A stretch of 64,000 bases of DNA from Streptomyces antimycoticus. Lineage in GTDB: Bacteria; Actinomycetota; Actinomycetes; Streptomycetales; Streptomycetaceae. The translations under genes were made by a program, and so were the position numbers. Below, piece after piece: positions 59,198-64,000 of the stretch. Where the stretch lies: the NCBI RefSeq assembly GCF_005405925.1, contig NZ_BJHV01000001.1, positions 5,766,001-5,830,000 of the forward strand, in the 5' to 3' direction. Every line of letters starts with the position of its first letter. Position 1 is the stretch's first letter. The notes beneath the pieces were generated by a model. It saw only the letters and a list, made by a program, of their open reading frames with translations. It was not told the origin of the DNA and made no database searches.

Positions 59198-62100
59198 TCA
59201 CGATACGTCGGTTGTGGGGACGGTGGGGTCGGTCGGGCGGCCGGTACGTCTTGGCGCATTGCTGGGCGTCGTCACGGTGACGCCGGGGAGCGCCTGGGGG
59301 GCAACGATCGGCGCGTTGATGACCGTGACGGTCTCCAGGTCGGGGAGAGCAGCGAGCGGGGACAGGTCGATGGAGCGGTCGGCGCCACTGGGAAAGAGGA
59401 TGTTCAGGTGACGAAGGCGGGGGAATGCCGAGGACAACCAGGCGGTGTCCAGGAACTCGTGCACAACATGCAGATCCAACCAGGTGATGTTGGGTGGGAA
59501 GTCGCGCTCCATACTTGCGTGTCCGATCGTGACCTTCAGCCGCTCCAGCGCTGTGAGCTTCTCCATGCGCCAGGGCACGACGCCCACGCCTGACAGGCCC
59601 GGCGTTTCGAAGACCAAGGTGCGGAGGGGGAGGTCGGACAGGCCGGTGAGGGAGACGGCCCTGAGACAGTCGGTCAGATAGAGCGTTTCGAGGTTTACCA
59701 GGTGGCCGATCGCGGCGCCGAGGTTGTCGACCACGCCGTTACGGTTCAGCCGCAGCCGGGTCACCTCCTCCCCTTTGAGGCTGTCCCTGATCTCGTCCTC
59801 CGTGAAATCCCCGCGCAGGATCAGCCACGGACGCGGACCCGTGTCCAGGAGCAGCCGCAGATGCTCCATGGTCTCGGCCACGAAGTACAGGTCGTCCCGG
59901 TCCAGGCGGAGGATCACCTCATGGAAGTACCGCTCGGTGTCGTACCGCCCCCAGCTCGACGCCAGTTGCGCGCGCACCCCGACCGCCGGGTGGTCGGCGA
60001 ACCTCGCCAGATAGGGGATCGCCGCGTCCACCGGTATGCGTGAGGCCGTCACCACGCAGCATTCCGCCACCTCGTCCGTCAGCCCCTCCGGCCCCGGAAG
60101 GAGCTCCAGCACCAGGGGGCCCACCGTGGCCAGCTCCCGGGCTCGCGGGATGGTCATGGGCGGGACGAACTCCATCGCGTTCCGCGTGACCTCGTCCCGT
60201 ATCGCCGGGTCCAGGTCGGGTGCGTGCTCCAGGCAGGCCATGGCCAGCAGGAACAGACGAAGCGCCGACTCGGCGCTGCTCGCGTGGCGCGCCACCTCCA
60301 GCAGCTTGCGCAGCAACTCCGCCCGCTCGCGGGGCCGCCCATGGGCCACCGCCATGCGGATGACGTCCTCCCACTGCGCGTCATGGGCATTGCGGATCAG
60401 CAGGCCCACATCCCATGCCTCCACCGCCGCCTTCGCGCCCAGGTAGTCCTGGAAGGTGCGGTGGACGAAGTCCACCGTGCTCACGGACGGCTCGCGCAAG
60501 AGCCCACTCCTCAGGAGCAGATGGCGCAGGATGGCCGGGGCGTCGCCCAGCGCCTGGGCGGCGGGGACGGAGGGGAGGGCCTCCTCGATGAGGCGCTCCG
60601 CGCGGTCGCGGTCCAGCTCGGCCTCGCCGTTGCGGATCAGGTAGTAGGCGAGCCGCTGGAGCAGCTGGATCTGGGGCTCCTCGTCGAGCTGGACGTCACC
60701 CGGCGCGTAGATATGGCGCTCGGTGTCGCGCCGCGTCAGCAGCATCGACAGCGCCGCGTCATACAGCGCCTTGCGGCCCGGTGGCAGATAGCCGCGCCGG
60801 GCGCGGTGCAGGGCGCAGATCAGCCCGCACATCAGCGGGTTCGTGGCGAGGCGGCTGAGATCTTGCTTGGTGCGGACGGCGGTGTGCAGGGCCGACTGGT
60901 ACGCGCCCAGCGTCGCCCGCTCCTCCTCCGTACGGCAGGTCTGGCGGGCCGCCTCATGCCAGCGGTCGATGAACGCGGCCATGTCCTCGCGGCTCATCGG
61001 GGACAGCGTGAACTCGGTGAAGCCCTGAGCCCCCAGCCAGTCGTCGGCCACGGCCGAGGGGCGGGAGGTGACCAGCCACAGGTTGTCCGGATAGGCGATG
61101 AGGAGGTCGGACAGCCAGGCCCGGGTGCGCTCGCGGTCGCGCTCGGGGATCTCGTCGATGCCGTCGATCAGCAGCAGTCCGCGCCCGGCGGTCAGGACGC
61201 GGTCGGCCCAGCCGAGCGGCTGGGCGCCGTCCAGCGGGTTGTGGACGGAGGCCAGGAACGAGGCCGGGGAGGGCAGGGATTCCTGGCGGGCGATCGTCCG
61301 CAGCGGAAGAACAAAGGGGACGCGGCCGATGAGCTGCTCCAGGCCGCGCAGCGACTCCTGCCGGGCGGTGCACACGGCGAGCCACTGGACGAGCGTGGTC
61401 TTGCCGGAGCCCGCGACGCCGCGCAGCAGCACCCGCTGATGGCCGGAGAGCGCCCGGTCGGCGGGCAGGGCCGTGGGAAGGGCGGCGGCGGGTGACTCAC
61501 CGGACCCACCGGGCTCCCCGGCGAACGCCCCCGGCCGCTCTTCGCCGGAGGAGGAGACCGCCTCCAGGCTGAGATACGCCGCGTCCAGCGGCCAGGTGGC
61601 CTCCGCGTGGCTGAGGTCGATTCCCACGATGGTCAGCGTGGAATGCTTGCCGATCATGTATTCCGCGTACCGGCGCTCAAAGCCCGCGTCCTGCGCGGTC
61701 TGGGACGGAATCCGCTCGATCAGGATGTCGATCTTGGTGATCAGCTCGCTGAGCCGGCCGCTCTGCTCGACGAGCGTGCGAGGGACGAACGCCGAGCGCT
61801 GGGTGAAGAAGTGCAGGATGTGCAGGCAGGCGGTGTCCAGCAGGCGCTCGTAGAGCAGCGTGCCGCCTTGGCTGAGGCGCAGCGTGGTCCTGCCCCGCGT
61901 GCGGGTGGCGTGGGCCAGCTCGTAGGCCAGTCCCTGGTGGCCGAGCTGCACCGCCTGGACGTCGTTCATATCGAGGTCGCCCAGCGCGTACAGCGTGGTG
62001 GCCAGTTGCTCGGCGACCAGCTCGTCCTCGTCGGCGGGGCACGGCCGCTCGCCGGGGCCGGCGTGCCGGGTGGCCTGGGCGACCAGTTCGGCGGCGAGCT

Positions 62101-62281
62101 TGTCGAGGTCCTTCTCGGTCAGCGTGCGCTTCTCGCCGCGGAACGAGACGAGGGAGGAAATGCGGACCGGCTGGTTGACCAGCCCGGCGCCCGGCCCCTC
62201 CTTGACGAACAGCTTCTTGATGAGCGGTGCGACGACGCTCGACGCCAGGCGCGCGCCGATGACTGCGGGATCCACGTCCAT
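59198..62281 (-). CDS. NACHT-LRR STAND NTPase (bNACHT-like), 1027 aa
   Basis: Bacterial NLR-like protein. ATG 62281 behind GGGGGA. Residues 1-280: helical N-terminal domain (DPAVIGARLASSVVAPLIKK, GEKRTLTEKDLDKLAAELVA, LSELITKIDILIERIPSQTA). NACHT domain: Walker A RGVAGSGKTTLVQW at about 286-299, Walker B GLLLIDGIDEIPERDRERTR near 369-385, sensor VTSRPSAV, FTEFTLSPMSREDMAAFIDR, and the winged-helix TVDFVHRTFQDYLGAKAA. HEAT-like helices follow, then leucine-rich repeats from about 840 (VTRLRLNRNGVVDNLGAAIG, HLVNLETLYLTD, LPLRTLVFE). Related bNACHT proteins give phage defence; that role here is inference. Confidence 0.88.
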   Translation of the reverse strand: MDVDPAVIGARLASSVVAPLIKKLFVKEGPGAGLVNQPVRISSLVSFRGEKRTLTEKDLDKLAAELVAQATRHAGPGERPCPADEDELVAEQLATTLYALGDLDMNDVQAVQLGHQGLAYELAHATRTRGRTTLRLSQGGTLLYERLLDTACLHILHFFTQRSAFVPRTLVEQSGRLSELITKIDILIERIPSQTAQDAGFERRYAEYMIGKHSTLTIVGIDLSHAEATWPLDAAYLSLEAVSSSGEERPGAFAGEPGGSGESPAAALPTALPADRALSGHQRVLLRGVAGSGKTTLVQWLAVCTARQESLRGLEQLIGRVPFVLPLRTIARQESLPSPASFLASVHNPLDGAQPLGWADRVLTAGRGLLLIDGIDEIPERDRERTRAWLSDLLIAYPDNLWLVTSRPSAVADDWLGAQGFTEFTLSPMSREDMAAFIDRWHEAARQTCRTEEERATLGAYQSALHTAVRTKQDLSRLATNPLMCGLICALHRARRGYLPPGRKALYDAALSMLLTRRDTERHIYAPGDVQLDEEPQIQLLQRLAYYLIRNGEAELDRDRAERLIEEALPSVPAAQALGDAPAILRHLLLRSGLLREPSVSTVDFVHRTFQDYLGAKAAVEAWDVGLLIRNAHDAQWEDVIRMAVAHGRPRERAELLRKLLEVARHASSAESALRLFLLAMACLEHAPDLDPAIRDEVTRNAMEFVPPMTIPRARELATVGPLVLELLPGPEGLTDEVAECCVVTASRIPVDAAIPYLARFADHPAVGVRAQLASSWGRYDTERYFHEVILRLDRDDLYFVAETMEHLRLLLDTGPRPWLILRGDFTEDEIRDSLKGEEVTRLRLNRNGVVDNLGAAIGHLVNLETLYLTDCLRAVSLTGLSDLPLRTLVFETPGLSGVGVVPWRMEKLTALERLKVTIGHASMERDFPPNITWLDLHVVHEFLDTAWLSSAFPRLRHLNILFPSGADRSIDLSPLAALPDLETVTVINAPIVAPQALPGVTVTTPSNAPRRTGRPTDPTVPTTDVS

Positions 62282-62581
62282 TCCCCCGGTAGTTGTGTGT
62301 CCCTGACCGGACAGCGTACAGCGGGGTAAGGACGTTGGTCCCGAATCGGACATCCGAAAGTCCCTGCGAAGGTGACTTCTCGCACAGGTCCTTCGGCGTC
62401 TACTACGGTAAATAGGGGATCTCGCAGGTCAGAGGTGTGATGGGGGTTTCTGGGAATTTCGCACGGGAAACGCATCACATAACCAATTCGCTACGTAGCC
62501 ACTTAGTAGAAGAACGCCTTGGCCTATTCACGAGAACGGGATAACAAGAGGCGTCCAAAGACGCTTCTGGAGGTACTTCCC
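62282..62581. other. 300-bp divergent gap between the NACHT gene and the M23 peptidase gene
   Basis: Holds promoters of both genes. It is AT-richer than its surroundings near 62470-62520. I looked for a c-di-AMP (ydaO) riboswitch, common before Streptomyces wall-hydrolase genes, and could not match its conserved core. No other element is evident. Confidence 0.5.
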
Positions 62582-63286
62582 ATGGCCCCGCGCGCCACAA
62601 ACCGCCGTTTCTCGCTTACGTCCGTATCCAAGGGGCGCGCCGCTGTGGTCGCCGTCGGCCTGGGCGCCTCGCTCGCGCTGGGCGCCGGAACGGCGTTCGC
62701 CGTGGGGGCGGGCGAGGCCCCCGCCGCCCCGTCCGTCAAGCAGGTCGCCGCGAAGGCTCCGGCCAAGAAGGCTCCGGCCAAGAAGGCTCCGGCCAAGAAG
62801 GCTCCGGCCAAGAAGGCTCCGGCCAAGAAGGCTCCGGCCAAGAAGGCTCCGGCCAAGAAGGCCCCCACGGACTGGCAGACCCCGGTCGACAAGTTCTCGA
62901 TAGGCGCCGCCTTCGGCCTGGCGGGCAACCTGTGGTCGCACAACCACAGCGGTCAGGACTTCGTCGTGCCGACCGGCACCCCGGTGCACGCGGCCCACGA
63001 GGGTGTCGTCGTCAAGGCGGGCCCGAACGGCGGCGGTGACGGCCCCGCGTACGGCAACGCGATCGTGATCAAGCACGACAACGCGACGTACTCGCAGTAC
63101 GCCCACCTGTCCCGCATCGATGTGCGGATCGGCCAGACCGTGACCGAGGGCCAGCAGATCGGCCTGTCGGGCAGCACCGGCAACTCGACCGGCCCGCATC
63201 TGCACTTCGAGATCCGTACGACGCCGAACTACGGCACCGCGGTCGAGCCGCTCAAGTTCCTCCGCGACCACGGCGTCAAGGTCTGA
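62582..63286 (+). CDS. secreted M23 (LytM) peptidase with KKAPA repeats, 234 aa
   Basis: Cell-wall zinc metallopeptidase. ATG 62582, GGAGG nine bases upstream. Signal peptide ([20 protein letters not shown], cleavage near AFA-VG), then about seven tandem Lys-Lys-Ala-Pro-Ala units (62755-62860), a basic linker likely to bind wall polymers, and an M23 domain: [20 protein letters not shown] (zinc His and Asp), [46 protein letters not shown] (HxH). Complete catalytic set. The last eight codons including the stop are tandemly duplicated after the gene. Confidence 0.93.
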   Translation: MAPRATNRRFSLTSVSKGRAAVVAVGLGASLALGAGTAFAVGAGEAPAAPSVKQVAAKAPAKKAPAKKAPAKKAPAKKAPAKKAPAKKAPAKKAPTDWQTPVDKFSIGAAFGLAGNLWSHNHSGQDFVVPTGTPVHAAHEGVVVKAGPNGGGDGPAYGNAIVIKHDNATYSQYAHLSRIDVRIGQTVTEGQQIGLSGSTGNSTGPHLHFEIRTTPNYGTAVEPLKFLRDHGVKV

Positions 63287-63310
63287 CGCGACCACGGCGT
63301 CAAGCTCTGA
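63263..63310. repeat. 24-bp tandem duplication of the peptidase gene end
   Basis: 63263-63286 (CGCGACCACGGCGTCAAG plus GTCTGA) is repeated at 63287-63310 with one base changed. The first copy supplies the final residues and stop; the second is downstream. Confidence 0.9.
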
Positions 63311-63336
63311 CCCCACTCATGCGCTCTGCGCGCGTG

Positions 63337-63915
63337 TCAGCCATGCGTCGATGACGCATGCGCCTGCTTCACCAGATCGAGGGCGACCTCGAGGACGGCC
63401 TTGCGCTTGTCCTCGGCGTCGCCCTCGATCGCCTGCAGCGCGAACATCCGCGCATGCATGCTGAACAGGGCCGTGACGCTCCGGACCTGGTCGACCATCG
63501 GCGCCTCGGGGTCCCGGATCAGGGCGGACATGGCGAGCATCCGGTTCTTGAAGATCTGACCGATGCTCAGCTCGCGCACTGTCGCCTGGTTCTCCTGCAT
63601 GAAGCGCATCAGCGGCTCGCCGAGGTCCAGGGCCGCGCTGTAGCGGCGCAGCAGCTCCTGCTTGGTCTCCAGCGTGCGCGGCTGCTGCTCGCCCCAGGTG
63701 ATCAGCTCGTCGAGCGGCCGGCCCAGGTCCTGGAAGAGGCTGAGGACGATGTCTTCCTTGGTCTTGAAGTGGTAGTAGAGCGCTGCCTTGGTGACCTCAA
63801 GGTGCTCGGCGATCTCGCGCAGTGACGTTTTCTCGTAACCCCGCTCCGCGAAGAGTTCCAGGGCCACGTCCTGGATGCGCTGACGGGTGTCTCCCCGCCG
63901 CGGTGTGCTGCCCAT
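63337..63915 (-). CDS. TetR-family regulator, 192 aa
   Basis: Repressor with HTH RQRIQDVALELFAERGYEKT, SLREIAEHLEVTKAALYYHF (residues about 10-55) and a C-terminal ligand domain (LDLGEPLMRFMQENQATVRE; MVDQVRSVTALFSMHARMFA). ATG 63915. The leading GSTPRRGDTRQ is usual for Streptomyces members that neighbour MMPL or drug exporters. Upstream of its start the last 85 bp of the window hold an AT-richer stretch (ACTTACTTGACGCC, CTAGTTGGCGCC) that is a plausible operator; the divergent target lies beyond the window. Confidence 0.92.
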   Translation of the reverse strand: MGSTPRRGDTRQRIQDVALELFAERGYEKTSLREIAEHLEVTKAALYYHFKTKEDIVLSLFQDLGRPLDELITWGEQQPRTLETKQELLRRYSAALDLGEPLMRFMQENQATVRELSIGQIFKNRMLAMSALIRDPEAPMVDQVRSVTALFSMHARMFALQAIEGDAEDKRKAVLEVALDLVKQAHASSTHG

Positions 63916-64000
63916 GGTGCTCTCCTGTGCTGGTGGTCTGGCTGCCGTCGGCAGGCCGAACGTAACTTACTTGACGCCCGGCTAGTTGGCGCCTTACCGT

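Noticed and set aside
62380..62581. c-di-AMP riboswitch upstream of the M23 gene
   Set aside because: The conserved ydaO core elements could not be found by eye.

Overview
The window is a piece of a Streptomyces chromosome. GC is very high throughout, GTG starts and ATGA/GTGA stop-start overlaps are frequent, and many genes are recognisable Streptomyces core genes: the pst and pit phosphate genes, csoR, rsiG (the sigma-WhiG anti-sigma factor), nur, glnR, an ECF42 sigma factor, DUF397/DUF5753 proteins and an actinobacterial sulfur-gene leader peptide. No rRNA, tRNA, CRISPR array, insertion sequence or replication origin was seen.

Layout. 1-2.9 kb: a truncated FAD-linked oxidase, a small protein, a lipoprotein and a low-complexity small protein. 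2.9-9.7 kb: csoR with its operator, the DUF47-pit phosphate pair, and pstS-pstC-(40-aa ORF)-pstA-pstB facing it, with a PHO box upstream of pstS. 10-14.8 kb: NlpC/P60 hydrolase, macro domain, PP2C phosphatase, two conserved small proteins and an XRE regulator with a perfect operator. 14.9-16.7 kb: DGPF protein and ECF42 sigma with an ECF42-type promoter. 16.8-24.8 kb: accessory redox, acetyltransferase, TetR/ABC and SoxR/FMN-reductase modules, with two intergenic tandem-repeat arrays. 25-31.9 kb: rsiG, dtd, nur-ygfZ, nitrobindin, DsrE and a sulfurtransferase-DUF1416 operon behind a leader peptide. 31.9-40.8 kb: LmeA-like lipoprotein, MoaD-like protein, a heterodimeric ABC exporter with a second copy of the 40-aa ORF, an alpha/beta hydrolase, glnR with a coupled uORF, and a LacI regulator. 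41-45.4 kb: HtrA-like protease, a two-component system and the stump of a deleted ABC exporter gene. 45.5-51.3 kb: a MacAB-like efflux system, a lipoprotein and its divergent two-component system. 51.4-54.3 kb: second LmeA-like protein, RRM protein, Old Yellow Enzyme.

54.8-62.3 kb is the least ordinary part. It contains a 388-bp nested inverted repeat, a DUF397/DUF5753 pair whose regulator has lost its HTH, and two STAND NTPases. One is a NACHT-LRR protein. The other is a TPR NTPase translationally coupled to a small helical protein. That small protein and the NTPase share a short motif at touching ends, one C-terminal and one N-terminal, the arrangement described for amyloid-signalling bacterial NLR systems. 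This is the best candidate for an immune-type system here. 62.5-64 kb: M23 peptidase with a lysine/alanine/proline repeat, and a TetR regulator.

Two observations cut across the window. First, a 40-aa ORF sits twice (7180-7302 and 35587-35709) between two transporter genes, each time overlapping both neighbours by ATGA. Second, three genes (pstA, a Q-rich membrane protein and an Old Yellow Enzyme) are each broken at a five-base G/C run where six bases would restore the frame. That pattern looks more like assembly undercalling than three independent pseudogenes. All functions come from reading motifs; no database search was run.
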